From NCBI RefSeq assembly GCF_002355635.1, contig NZ_AP017558.1, positions 2,170,001 to 2,234,000 on the forward strand: a stretch of 64,000 nucleotides of DNA. The letters run 5' to 3'. The position numbers were made by a program, and so were the translations under genes. Each line of letters begins with the position of its first letter. The stretch's first letter is position 1. Below the pieces are notes generated by a model. It had not been told where the DNA came from. It searched no databases and worked only from the letters and a program-made list of their open reading frames with translations. The stretch is from Halopenitus persicus. Lineage in GTDB: Archaea; Halobacteriota; Halobacteria; Halobacteriales; Haloferacaceae. Positions 17,799 to 25,947 of the stretch are shown here, one piece after another.

Positions 17799-17975
17799 AT
17801 GGACGTTCCCTACGACCTCAACAGCTACATTCGGGTGCTGAAGCTGGCGAGTACCCCCTCCACCGAGGAGTTCCTGCAGGTGTCGAAGATCGCCGGCGCC
17901 GGCATTCTCCTCATCGGGTTCCTCGGCTTCCTGATCTACATGATCATGAGCCTGCTGCCGGGGGTCGGCGTCTGA
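17799..17975 (+). CDS. secE: preprotein translocase subunit SecE (Sss1/Sec61-gamma homologue)
   Basis: A 58-residue single-span membrane protein of the Sec translocon. A cytoplasmic amphipathic segment ([21 protein letters not shown]) precedes [27 protein letters not shown], the single transmembrane helix, as in archaeal SecE/Sec61-gamma. The stop codon overlaps the start of spt5 (TGATG), so the two are translationally coupled. This secE-spt5 pairing is widely conserved in archaea and supports the call despite the small size. Confidence 0.92.
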   Translation: MDVPYDLNSYIRVLKLASTPSTEEFLQVSKIAGAGILLIGFLGFLIYMIMSLLPGVGV

Positions 17976-18430
17976 TGTCGTCGATCTTCGCGGTCAAGAC
18001 GACCGCGAGCCAGGAGCGGACGGTCGCGGACATGCTCGCGGAAAAGGAGATGCCGGAGATCCACGCCGTTCTCGCGCCCGACCAGCTCACCAGCTACGTG
18101 ATGGTCGAGGCCGACGACGGCAGCGTCTTCGCCCGCGTCCTCGACGAGATCCCCCACGCCCGCGGCGTCATTTCCGGATCCGACGGCCCGGCCGAGAGCG
18201 GCTTCTCGGAGGTCGAACACTTCCTCTCGCCGACCCCCGACGTGGAGGGGATCGCCGAGGGCGACATCGTCGAGCTCATCGCCGGCCCGTTCAAGGGCGA
18301 GAAGGCCCGCGTCCAGCGGATCGACGAGGGGAAGGACCAGGTGACCGTCGAGCTCTACGAGGCGACCGTCCCCATCCCGGTGACGGTCCGGGGCGACCAG
18401 ATCCGCGTGCTCGACAGCGACGAGCGATAG
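17975..18430 (+). CDS. spt5: transcription elongation factor Spt5 (NusG-type)
   Basis: A 151-residue elongation factor that binds the RNA polymerase clamp and closes the DNA channel. Residues 1-~90 form the NGN domain (FAVKTTASQERTVADML and FARVLDEIPHARGVI). Residues ~95-150 are a KOW domain (GDIVELIAGPFKGEKARVQRID). The ATG overlaps the secE stop, and the length is normal for archaeal Spt5. Confidence 0.95.
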   Translation: MSSIFAVKTTASQERTVADMLAEKEMPEIHAVLAPDQLTSYVMVEADDGSVFARVLDEIPHARGVISGSDGPAESGFSEVEHFLSPTPDVEGIAEGDIVELIAGPFKGEKARVQRIDEGKDQVTVELYEATVPIPVTVRGDQIRVLDSDER

Positions 18431-18532
18431 CGGCCGCCCGCCGCTTGCCGACGGTCGGTTGCCGCCCGCCGGGCCGTTCGAGCGACGATCCGTCGGTGCC
18501 TTTTAACTGTTCACCGTGCATATCGAGCCACA

Positions 18533-19114
18533 ATGGCACTCCTACAGAAACTCAAAGAGAAGCTCGGGATCGGCACCGGGTCGAGCTCGGAGCGAACCGA
18601 CACCGAAGTGACGGTCGAGCACGACCCCGACGGCACTGCGACGGACGCCGACCAGGGTGCCGCGACCGAAACGGACGCGGCCGCCTCGACGGAGACGCTC
18701 GTCGACGAGGACGCCGCCACGGACCCCGAGGAGGCGGCCGAGCCGGCCGAGGCCGCCGGCCCGGACGCGCAGGATCGCGAGCCGGAGGACGAGGACGCCC
18801 CGGACGAGGGCGAGGCTGTTGACGAGGATGCCCCGGACGAGGGCGAGGCTGTTGACGAGGACGCCCCGGACGTGGACGCCCCGGACGAGAGTATGGCGGA
18901 CGAGCGCACACCGACCGAGGACGCCGAAGGCACCTCCGGAACGCCGGTGGAGACCATCAAGGGCATCGGACCCGCCTACGCCGAGCGGCTCGCCGATATC
19001 GGGATCCATTCCGTCGCGGATCTCGCCGCCGCCGACGCCGCGGAGGTCGGCGAGAAGGCCAACGTCGGGGAGTCCCGAGCGGCGACCTGGATCGAGCGCG
19101 CGAACGACGCCTGA
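18533..19114 (+). CDS. acidic protein with C-terminal helix-hairpin-helix domain
   Basis: A 193-residue protein in three parts. First is a short basic amphipathic helix (MALLQKLKEKLGIG). Then comes a ~115-residue acidic, Ala-rich, non-globular region containing tandem copies of an 11-residue motif (DEDAPDEGEAV). Last is a C-terminal helix-hairpin-helix unit (ETIKGIGPAYAERLADIGIHSVADLAAAD, then NVGESRAATWIERA). Such HhH units bind DNA non-specifically or mediate protein contacts. The acidic centre may be a halophilic solubility spacer. TTTTAACTGT upstream (~18500) is a likely TATA element. Confidence 0.7.
   Translation: MALLQKLKEKLGIGTGSSSERTDTEVTVEHDPDGTATDADQGAATETDAAASTETLVDEDAATDPEEAAEPAEAAGPDAQDREPEDEDAPDEGEAVDEDAPDEGEAVDEDAPDVDAPDESMADERTPTEDAEGTSGTPVETIKGIGPAYAERLADIGIHSVADLAAADAAEVGEKANVGESRAATWIERANDA
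18797..18862. repeat. in-frame 33 bp tandem repeat in HhH protein gene
   Basis: Two near-identical 33 bp units, with a partial third, encode DEDAPDEGEAV twice and then DEDAPDVDAPDE. The unit is in frame and falls in the acidic spacer. Confidence 0.8.
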
Positions 19115-19205
19115 TACCCGGACCCGTGGCCTCGATCGGCCACGGATATGACGCCACGCGTGCGCGTCTCGCAACGTTCAAACCGCCCGCCTAACACCGG
19201 ATCGT

Positions 19206-19661
19206 ATGGACGAGGATCGCCGGATGCTCCCCGCCACGGACGTGCCCACGGACGGGACGGTGCTGGTGACGCTGCGGCCGGTCGGCGACGTGACCGTCGA
19301 GACCGGCGACCGCGGCGCCGACGGCGACGAACTGGAGGCGATGCTCATCACGCTGGCGGACGAGGTCGCCTGCTACCGCAACTACTGTCAACACTGGACC
19401 GACGTCCGGATCGACTCCGGCGACGGCGCCGCCGTTCGCAACGGGGAGATCCTGTGTGAGAAACACGGCGCCTACTTCGAGTCCGGGACCGGCGTCTGTA
19501 CCTTCGGCCCGTGTGAGGGCGCGGTCCTGGATGCGGTCGAGGTGGCGGTCCGGGAGGGCGACGTCGTGTTGACCGACCCCGACTACGCCTTCGTTCGTCT
19601 CGGCCCCGCCGAGCGGCCGGACGTCGAGGGCGGCTCCCGGATCGACTTCACCGGTTCGTAG
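19206..19661 (+). CDS. Rieske [2Fe-2S] ferredoxin-like protein
   Basis: A 151-residue soluble protein with a Rieske cluster site: the first ligand pair lies in CYRNYCQHW (Cys-x-His) and the second in CEKHGAYF (Cys-x-x-His). Proteins of this size act as electron carriers to oxygenases or as free Rieske ferredoxins. Extra cysteines (CTFGPCEG) follow the second ligand pair. No signal peptide is visible, so it is probably cytoplasmic. Neighbours give no clear pathway; the next gene starts 97 bp downstream. Confidence 0.85.
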   Translation: MDEDRRMLPATDVPTDGTVLVTLRPVGDVTVETGDRGADGDELEAMLITLADEVACYRNYCQHWTDVRIDSGDGAAVRNGEILCEKHGAYFESGTGVCTFGPCEGAVLDAVEVAVREGDVVLTDPDYAFVRLGPAERPDVEGGSRIDFTGS

Positions 19662-19757
19662 CTTGGTTCCTCCCGACGCGTCCGTGCCGGCGGCGTTCTC
19701 GTCCCTCCCTCGTCGCCCGGAGTAACATTCAGGTGCCGGTGTCGAGAACGTAGGGGT

Positions 19758-20054
19758 ATGTCATCCGAGACCGGCGACGAGGACCGTGCCGATGGGACGG
19801 ACGGCGGACTGACCGAGGACGAACTCCGGGAGCTCACCGACGGGCTGGTGAAGCACTCCTCCGGCGGCGGCACGACGGTGTACAAGAACGCGGCCGGCGT
19901 CGGCTGCCCGAACCCGAACTGCGACCGCGGGATCTTCCGGACGCTGTTCGTCAGCGACACCGGATGGCAGGAGCTCGGCGCGACCCGGGAGGGCGTGCAC
20001 CTCTGTTTAACCGCGACCGACGAGAAGCGTCTCGTCTTCATCCACGAGGAGTGA
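19758..20054 (+). CDS. small conserved haloarchaeal protein with CxxxxC motif
   Basis: A 98-residue protein of unknown function. An acidic N-terminus is followed by LTEDELRELTDGLVKHSSGG, then GVGCPNPNCDRGIF, a potential zinc or metal half-site, and a C-terminal strand region ending [10 protein letters not shown] do not recognise a named family with certainty. Its stop codon overlaps the GTG start of cobA (GTGA), so it is probably translated with the cobalamin genes and may serve that pathway; this is inference from position only. Confidence 0.55.
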   Translation: MSSETGDEDRADGTDGGLTEDELRELTDGLVKHSSGGGTTVYKNAAGVGCPNPNCDRGIFRTLFVSDTGWQELGATREGVHLCLTATDEKRLVFIHEE

Positions 20055-20854
20055 TCCCGGTGGACGGCACGCCCGATCACGACGCGGATGCCGCCGATCG
20101 CGACGCCGACGCCCCCGACCGCGACGCCGAGGGTGCCGGCCGCGATGGCACCGACCGCGATGTGGATTCCCCTGACAACGACGCTGACACCACCGATCGC
20201 GACACGCCCGGCGCCGGCGTCACGCCCGCGGCCCGGGAGATCACGCCGGCCGCACCCGAGGAGTTCGGCCTCGTCCAGGTCTGGTGGGGCGACGGCAAGG
20301 GCAAGACCACCGCCGCGCTCGGGATGGGGATCAGGGCGGCCGGCCACGGCTACCGGGTCCACCTCCTGCAGTTTATGAAGGGCGGGGCCGACTCCGTCGA
20401 ACCGGACCGCGGCGAGTACAACGCGATCGCCGCGCTGCCCGGCCTGTCCTACGAGAACACGGGCCATTACGGCTGGCACGGGTTCCGCGACGGCTCGGCC
20501 GACGACGACCACGCCGCGAAGGCGGCCGGCGGGCTCGATCGGGCACGGGAGCTGATCGACGCGGCGGGCGACGCCGACCTGACCGAGCCGCTCCCCCTAT
20601 CGGGCGACCCTGAAGCGGGGGTTCACCTGCTGATCCTCGACGAGGTGCTGTACGCCGCCGACAGGGGACTCATCGATCCCGACGACGTCCGCGGGCTGAT
20701 CGAGGCGAAGCCGGACGCCCTCGAGCTCGTGTTGACCGGGAGCCATACGCACCCCGACTACCTCGCGGACGACGCCGACCTGATCACCCGCGTCGCGAAG
20801 GAGAAACACCCGATCGACGCCGGCCAGCGGGCGCGCAAGGGAACCGAGTTCTGA
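20051..20854 (+). CDS. cobA: cob(I)yrinic acid a,c-diamide adenosyltransferase
   Basis: A 267-residue enzyme that attaches the 5'-deoxyadenosyl group of ATP to the corrinoid cobalt. The core starts at ~residue 75 with [17 protein letters not shown], the P-loop of the CobA/BtuR/CobO class, followed by [10 protein letters not shown], the Walker-B-like [10 protein letters not shown] and [12 protein letters not shown]. The first ~65 residues are an unusual Asp/Arg/Thr-rich spacer built from DxDAxDRDA-like units. GTG 20051 (overlapping the upstream stop) or GTG 20060 may be the start. cobQ follows after 25 bp, consistent with a corrinoid operon. Confidence 0.9.
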   Translation: MIPVDGTPDHDADAADRDADAPDRDAEGAGRDGTDRDVDSPDNDADTTDRDTPGAGVTPAAREITPAAPEEFGLVQVWWGDGKGKTTAALGMGIRAAGHGYRVHLLQFMKGGADSVEPDRGEYNAIAALPGLSYENTGHYGWHGFRDGSADDDHAAKAAGGLDRARELIDAAGDADLTEPLPLSGDPEAGVHLLILDEVLYAADRGLIDPDDVRGLIEAKPDALELVLTGSHTHPDYLADDADLITRVAKEKHPIDAGQRARKGTEF

Positions 20855-20879
20855 CCTCGATGACGCGAGTTCCGATCCG

Positions 20880-22574
20880 ATGACGGGGGATCCCCGCGAC
20901 GCGCGCACGCTGCTGGTCGCCGGCACCGCGAGCCACGTCGGCAAGAGCACGGTCGCCGCCGGGCTGTGCCGGTTGCTCGCCGATCGGGGCGTCGCGGTCG
21001 CGCCGTTCAAGGCGCAGAACATGTCGAACAACGCCCGTGCGGTTCCGCGCGCGCCCGGATCCGGATTCGGCGAGATCGGCGTCTCACAGTACACACAGGC
21101 GCGCGCAGCCCGCATCCGGCCGACGACGGACCACAACCCCGTGTTGCTCAAGCCCCGCGGCGACGGCGAGTCGCAGGTCGTCGTGAACGGGACCGCGGTC
21201 GCCGACGCACCACCCCGTGAGTACTACGCGGACCACTGGGACGACGCCCGAGCGGCGGTCGCGGAGGCCCACGCGCGTCTCGCGGCCGATTCGGACGTGA
21301 TCGTCGCCGAGGGAGCGGGCTCGATCGCGGAGATCAACCTCCACGATCGCGACCTGGCGAACGTCGAGACGGCCCGTCTCGCCGACGCGGACGTCCTCCT
21401 CGTGGCCGACATCGAACGCGGCGGCGTCTTCGCCTCGCTCGTGGGAACCCTCGAACTGCTGCCGGCGGACCTCCGCGACCGGGTCGTCGGCGCCGTGATA
21501 ACCAAGTTCCGCGGGGATCGCTCCCTGCTCGATCCCGGAATCGAGGCGTTCGAGGACCGGACGGGCGTCCCGGTCCGCGGCGTCATCCCCTTCGACGATC
21601 CGGGGCTGCCGGCGGAGGACAGCGTCGACCTCCCGGCCCCGGACGCCCGGCAGCCGACGGTCCGCGGGGCCGACGACGGCGTTTCCTCGGCCGACGCCGT
21701 CACGATCGCCGTCCCGCGGCTACCGCGGATCTCCAATTTCACCGATCTGGAACCGCTCGCAGCCGAACCGGGCGTTCGCGTCCGGTATCTCCCGGTCGCG
21801 GACCGACGGGATGACGCCCGCGAAGCGGCCACGCCGCTCGCGGATGCCGATGCGGTCGTGCTTCCGGGGACGAAGAACACCGTCGACGACCTGATCGCCC
21901 TCCGGGAGTCCGGACTCGCCGCCGCGATCCGCGAGTTCGAGGGGCCGATCGTCGGCCTCTGTGGCGGGTACCAGCTGCTCGGCGAGCGGATCCTGAACGC
22001 CGGGATCGAGGGGACCGACGCCGAATCGACCCTCGAGGGACTCAGCCTGTTACCGGTCGAGACGGTCTTCTCCCGCGAGAAGCGCGTCGTCGAGACGGAA
22101 CTCCGGATCGATGGCGTCGGGCCGCTTACGGGCGTGAGCGGGACGGTCGGCGGGTACGAGATCCATATGGGTGAGACGCGCCCTGCGTCACGTGCCGCGA
22201 CAGTGACGGCTAACTCCATCGCGACCGACCGGCAGACGACGGCCGATCCCGACTCGACTCCCGACGGTGATCCGCGGCTTCGAACGCCGTTCTCCCCGTC
22301 CGACGAGGGGGCGGCTGAACCCGGCGACGGCCGCTCGGGCGTCGAGCTCGGCGCCGCGTTCGGCGGGCGGTCGGGCGTCGTCGGAACCTATCTCCACGGG
22401 ATCTTCGAGGATCCCGGCGTACGGCGGGCGTTCCTCCGCAACGTCGCGGCGTACGCGAACGTTCCAACCGATCGATTCGACCGGGACCCCGCCGGGGAAT
22501 CGTCGCCGTACGATGCCGCCGCGGACCTCCTTCGCGAGCACGTCTCCGTCGACGGGCTGGTCACGGATCGGTGA
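20880..22574 (+). CDS. cobQ: cobyric acid synthase (glutamine-hydrolysing)
   Basis: A 564-residue amidotransferase that amidates four carboxylates of adenosylcobyrinic acid a,c-diamide. The N-terminal ATPase half has [23 protein letters not shown] and [10 protein letters not shown]. The C-terminal triad-type glutaminase half has [10 protein letters not shown] with the nucleophile cysteine and a final [10 protein letters not shown] histidine segment. An unstructured ~60-residue insertion (rich in T/D/S/P) separates [11 protein letters not shown] from the last block. The ATG at 20880 fits the conserved opening. Confidence 0.93.
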   Translation: MTGDPRDARTLLVAGTASHVGKSTVAAGLCRLLADRGVAVAPFKAQNMSNNARAVPRAPGSGFGEIGVSQYTQARAARIRPTTDHNPVLLKPRGDGESQVVVNGTAVADAPPREYYADHWDDARAAVAEAHARLAADSDVIVAEGAGSIAEINLHDRDLANVETARLADADVLLVADIERGGVFASLVGTLELLPADLRDRVVGAVITKFRGDRSLLDPGIEAFEDRTGVPVRGVIPFDDPGLPAEDSVDLPAPDARQPTVRGADDGVSSADAVTIAVPRLPRISNFTDLEPLAAEPGVRVRYLPVADRRDDAREAATPLADADAVVLPGTKNTVDDLIALRESGLAAAIREFEGPIVGLCGGYQLLGERILNAGIEGTDAESTLEGLSLLPVETVFSREKRVVETELRIDGVGPLTGVSGTVGGYEIHMGETRPASRAATVTANSIATDRQTTADPDSTPDGDPRLRTPFSPSDEGAAEPGDGRSGVELGAAFGGRSGVVGTYLHGIFEDPGVRRAFLRNVAAYANVPTDRFDRDPAGESSPYDAAADLLREHVSVDGLVTDR

Positions 22575-22590
22575 CGACCGTCCGGCTATC

Positions 22591-22625
22591 GGACCGAGCC
22601 ACGCCGGACCGGCGTGGCTCGGTCC
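22591..22625. terminator. perfect 16 bp inverted repeat downstream of cobQ
   Basis: GGACCGAGCCACGCCG (22591-22606) and its exact complement (22610-22625) are separated by GAC, forming a very stable GC-rich hairpin 17 bp after the cobQ stop. A run of five Ts (in gtttttac) follows about 23 bp later and doubles as the TATA region of the next gene. A terminator or RNA-stabilising 3' end is most likely. Confidence 0.6.
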
Positions 22626-22679
22626 GCCGGCGGGTCGGATGACGTGGGTTTTTACCGTCCCGCGACGACGCGTCCACGT

Positions 22680-23738
22680 ATGCGCGTCGCGTTCGTCTCG
22701 CTTTTCACCCCCCACCACGGCGACACGTCGCCGCGGCGCCGAACGCGACGGATCGCCCGTCAGCTCGCCGACCGCGGCCACGACGTCACGTGGCTCTGTG
22801 CCCAGTGGTGGGGCGGCGACCACGGGACGTTCACCGAGGATGGGATCGACTATCGGCGGGTCGTCGCCGACCCCGACCCGGCCGGATTCGCGGCGCGGCT
22901 TCCGGCGGCGCTTCGGCGGGGTGATCCCGACGTCGTCCACGCCGTCAACAGCCCGCCCGGCGGCGCGCTCGCGGCCGCCACGAGCCGCCCGATCCACCGG
23001 GCGCCGGTGGTCGTCGACTGGTGGCGCGACCGCTCCGAGGACGGACCGATCGCGTACCGGCTGCTCGCCCGACGCGCCGACGCGCTCGTGGCGCCGGCAC
23101 GGACGGTGGCGACGCGGGTCCGCGAACACGGTGCACCCGACGATGCCGTCGAGACGATCCCGGAGAGCGTCGACCTCGATCTCGTCGAGTCCGCGCCCGT
23201 CGACGACCGCTTCGACGTCGTCTACTCGCGGCGGCTCGACCGGCACGCCAACGTCGAGTCGTTCCTGCTCGGGCTCGCCGAACTGCGCGAAGCCGACTGG
23301 AGCGCGGCGGTCATCGGCGACGGCCCCGAGCGGTCGGCGGCCGAGGCGACTGCGGCTGAGCTCCGGATCGCCGACCGCGTTCGGTTCCTCGGCGACCTGC
23401 CGGTGGCGGAGCGCGTCGAGGTCTTCAAGGGCGCCCACGTGTTCGCTCAGACCGCCTTGCAGGAGGCCTTCGCGTCCGATCTCCTCTGGGCGCTGGCGTG
23501 TGGCTGCGTCGGCCTCGTCGAGTATCAGGCCGGATCGAGTGCCCACGAGCTCGTGGAGGGCGACGACCGTGCGACCCTCGTGACGAGTCCACAGGAGCTC
23601 GCCACGGCGTTTCGGGACGCCGCGGCCCGCCCGCGCCGGACGGTGGGCGAGGGGTTCGAGACGTATGGCCGCCGTCCGATCCTCGAGCGGTATCTCGAGC
23701 GGTATCGATCGCTGCTCGCGGAGCGCGGGCGACTGTAA
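22680..23738 (+). CDS. GT-B glycosyltransferase (GT4-like)
   Basis: A 352-residue cytosolic glycosyltransferase. The N-terminal half begins RVAFVSLFTPHHGDTSPRRRTRRIA and GHDVTWLC, an acceptor-binding Rossmann fold. The C-terminal half has AAVIGDGPERSAAEA, VRFLGDLPVAERVEVFKGAHVFAQTALQEAFASDLLWALACG, the GT4-type nucleotide-sugar site with the E-A-F element. Sugar donor and acceptor cannot be assigned. ATG 22680 lies ~28 bp after TTTTTACC. It may add to glycans of surface proteins such as the one at 49852, but no linkage is shown. Confidence 0.8.
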   Translation: MRVAFVSLFTPHHGDTSPRRRTRRIARQLADRGHDVTWLCAQWWGGDHGTFTEDGIDYRRVVADPDPAGFAARLPAALRRGDPDVVHAVNSPPGGALAAATSRPIHRAPVVVDWWRDRSEDGPIAYRLLARRADALVAPARTVATRVREHGAPDDAVETIPESVDLDLVESAPVDDRFDVVYSRRLDRHANVESFLLGLAELREADWSAAVIGDGPERSAAEATAAELRIADRVRFLGDLPVAERVEVFKGAHVFAQTALQEAFASDLLWALACGCVGLVEYQAGSSAHELVEGDDRATLVTSPQELATAFRDAAARPRRTVGEGFETYGRRPILERYLERYRSLLAERGRL

Positions 23739-23776
23739 CTCGCCTTCGGAACGCGGCGGAACGGGTCGATCGAGGG

Positions 23777-24394
23777 TTACTCGTCGCCGCCCTCGCCGCC
23801 GTACCGGAGGAAGAAGAACGCCATTCCGAGCGTCGCGACCATCGCGATGAACGTGGCGACGCTGAGCGCCTTCGCGCCCTCGGGGACGAAGACGACGCCG
23901 GACCCGCCGCCGCCGCCCGTCGATTCGGTTTCGATGTCCTCGCCGACGGCGATGCCGCCGTGCATGCCGACCTGTGCGTGGGGGTCACACTGGTAGTGGG
24001 TGATGCCGGCGTCCTCCTCGGAGGTCTCGTACTCGAAGGTGAAGCCCTCTTCGCCGGTGATCTGGCTCTCGAAGGAGGCGGGGCCCTCGACCGCGTGGAC
24101 GTTGTGGTCGCCCCCGTTGCCCGTCCACTCCCAGACGATCGTCGTGCCGGGGTCGACCCACACTTTCGTCGGGTCGAACGCGAGGCCGTCACCCGCGCCG
24201 ACCGAGATCGTCACCTCGTCCTGTCCGCGGGCGTCCGTGTAGCTGTTCACGTTTCCCTCGACCGCCGACGGCCACACCGGAACTTCCTCCTGTGCCGACG
24301 CGGATCCGGCGGCGCCGGCGGCGACCCCAGCCGCGGCGGCGGTGCCGCCGGCCGTGCGAAGCAGCGCCCGTCGCGAGACGTCCTCCGTGCTCAT
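23777..24394 (-). CDS. halocyanin (blue copper protein) with Tat signal and C-terminal membrane anchor
   Basis: A 205-residue electron carrier facing the outside. The N-terminus has a twin-arginine signal (SRRALLRTAGG, residues 7-17). The cupredoxin domain (~45-150) contains ligands His97 (GGDHNVHAV), Cys136, His139 and Met144 (HYQCDPHAQVGMHGG). A Gly/Ser/Thr linker (158-166) leads to a transmembrane helix at ~174-197. Haloarchaeal halocyanins donate electrons to the terminal oxidase, such as that encoded at 59-63 kb. The upstream extension of the frame was rejected because the Tat signal starts at ATG 24394. Confidence 0.92.
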   Translation of the reverse strand: MSTEDVSRRALLRTAGGTAAAAGVAAGAAGSASAQEEVPVWPSAVEGNVNSYTDARGQDEVTISVGAGDGLAFDPTKVWVDPGTTIVWEWTGNGGDHNVHAVEGPASFESQITGEEGFTFEYETSEEDAGITHYQCDPHAQVGMHGGIAVGEDIETESTGGGGGSGVVFVPEGAKALSVATFIAMVATLGMAFFFLRYGGEGGDE

Positions 24395-24763
24395 GTCCCT
24401 GGCTTGGAGACCCCCTGTAGTGAATACTTTGGTTCGCGGCCCGCCTATCGTGGTGACGAATACCACGGATACGCGCCGGAGCGATGCACGTTTGCCCGGA
24501 CGATGCGTCGCACACCACAAACTGTTAAGAGACTCGCGGGTCACCCCCTGAACAGTGATCCGGATGGGTGGCCGTGGTCCGGTCGGAATCGCCGATCGAA
24601 GCGCAACCGACTCGGACGGACCGATCGGTCGGACTCGATCGCTCGACAGGACTGTCCGCAGGATTCGACCGATCGGCCGGACTGTTCGCAGGATTCGACC
24701 GATCGGCTCCATCGAGGTGTGGGACGTGACGAGTCGGGTTCCCGGATACGGTGGTCGCTGACG
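24395..24763. other. intergenic region between divergent halocyanin and DUF5305 genes
   Basis: This 369 bp stretch holds no credible gene. Near the halocyanin start there is a TATA-like AAAGTATT (minus strand, ~24423-24430). A small hairpin CGTGGT-N7-ACCACG lies at 24449-24467. A 30 bp direct repeat (24651-24680 and 24681-24710, four mismatches) is rich in cgatcgg. Further short cgatcgg copies surround it. Confidence 0.6.
24651..24710. repeat. 30 bp direct repeat upstream of DUF5305 gene
   Basis: Two adjacent units starting actgt(c/t)cgca share 26 of 30 bases and end ~54 bp before the start codon. Both contain GACCGATCGG. Could be an operator array or a decaying minisatellite. Confidence 0.7.
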
Positions 24764-25825
24764 ATGTCCACGAGCGCCCGGGTCAAACGTGAGCTCGCGG
24801 TCTACGGCGGGATTCTCGGTGCTGCCCTCGTTCTCGCCGGGCTGCTCGCCATCGGCGGCGCGGGGTACGTGTATACCAACCCGCCCGTGGAGGATCTCCC
24901 GCCGGAGGAGTACGACGTTCAGGAGTTCGGCGTGACGGTCTCCCACAGCGCGACGGTCACCGGGGAGACGCCGCTGTACGCCGAGGGGCAGACGGTCGAG
25001 AACAAACCGGTGTACTTCACCAACTCGACGCCGGAGCTCGATCTCACGGTCGAGACGAGCGTGCCGGAGGGACGCGACGTCGAGATCACTCATCGGCTCG
25101 TGGTCTACCACCAGGGGACGTTCAACGACGCCCAGGTGTGGGAACGGCAACGAACGCTGATCGCCGAGGAGACGGTCGTCTCGGACGGCACTCACGAGTC
25201 GACGGCCTCGGTCGACGTCCCCGATCTGGTCGAGGAAGTGAACGGCTACGAGAGCGCGATGGCCGGGGTCGGCAGCGTCTCGACCCAGCTCCGGCTCGAG
25301 ACGACCTACGTCTCCGACGCCGAGGGCGGCGGCACCTACGAGGGGACGCTTTCCGGAACGGTCCCGTTCGAGCTGGGCAACGACGCCTACTGGCTCGATG
25401 GCGACCTCTCGGCGAGCACGACGGAGAGCCAGACGCGACGGCGGGGCACGCGCCAGCTCCCGCCGGACATGACGACGGTCTACGGCGGCCTCGGGACCGG
25501 GATCGTCCTGATCCTGCTCGGCACCGGGCTGATCGCCTGGAACGTCCGTGGCCAGGACGTCCACGAACTGGAGATGGAGGTCATCCGATCGAAGTACGAC
25601 GAGTGGATCTCGACCGGGGAGTTCCCGGCGGACTCGGACAAGCAGTACATCTACATCACGACCCTCGAGGACCTCGTCGACGTCGCCATCGACACGAACA
25701 AGCGCGTCATCTACGATCCCGATCTGGAGACGTACAGCGTCGTCGACGACGACCTGATCTACTATCACGCCGCTGACCCCACCCAGATCGACTCGTGGGT
25801 CGGGCTCTCGGGCGGACAGGGGTGA
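24764..25825 (+). CDS. DUF5305-type membrane protein
   Basis: A 353-residue haloarchaeal protein. It has an N-terminal transmembrane helix (~13-37), an extracellular beta-rich domain (~45-235) with YDVQEFGVTVSHSATVTGETPLY and TYEGTLSGTVPFEL, a second transmembrane helix (~245-268), and a cytoplasmic C-terminal domain (YDEWISTGEFP, TLEDLVDVAIDTNKRVIYDP). The arrangement matches DUF5305 proteins, which in haloarchaea often accompany SipW-type signal peptidases and secreted TasA-like proteins; two of the latter occur at 43-46 kb. Function is unknown. Confidence 0.75.
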   Translation: MSTSARVKRELAVYGGILGAALVLAGLLAIGGAGYVYTNPPVEDLPPEEYDVQEFGVTVSHSATVTGETPLYAEGQTVENKPVYFTNSTPELDLTVETSVPEGRDVEITHRLVVYHQGTFNDAQVWERQRTLIAEETVVSDGTHESTASVDVPDLVEEVNGYESAMAGVGSVSTQLRLETTYVSDAEGGGTYEGTLSGTVPFELGNDAYWLDGDLSASTTESQTRRRGTRQLPPDMTTVYGGLGTGIVLILLGTGLIAWNVRGQDVHELEMEVIRSKYDEWISTGEFPADSDKQYIYITTLEDLVDVAIDTNKRVIYDPDLETYSVVDDDLIYYHAADPTQIDSWVGLSGGQG

Positions 25826-25947
25826 CGCCCCCCGCGACCCGAGCCGATCGCACTTTGTGGACGGATGGAGACGCGACTCGCCACGCTCGACTCGTCCGCG
25901 GAAACCGGGCCCCGTCGGCAGCGACCGCGAGCGGCCAGCACCGACTG

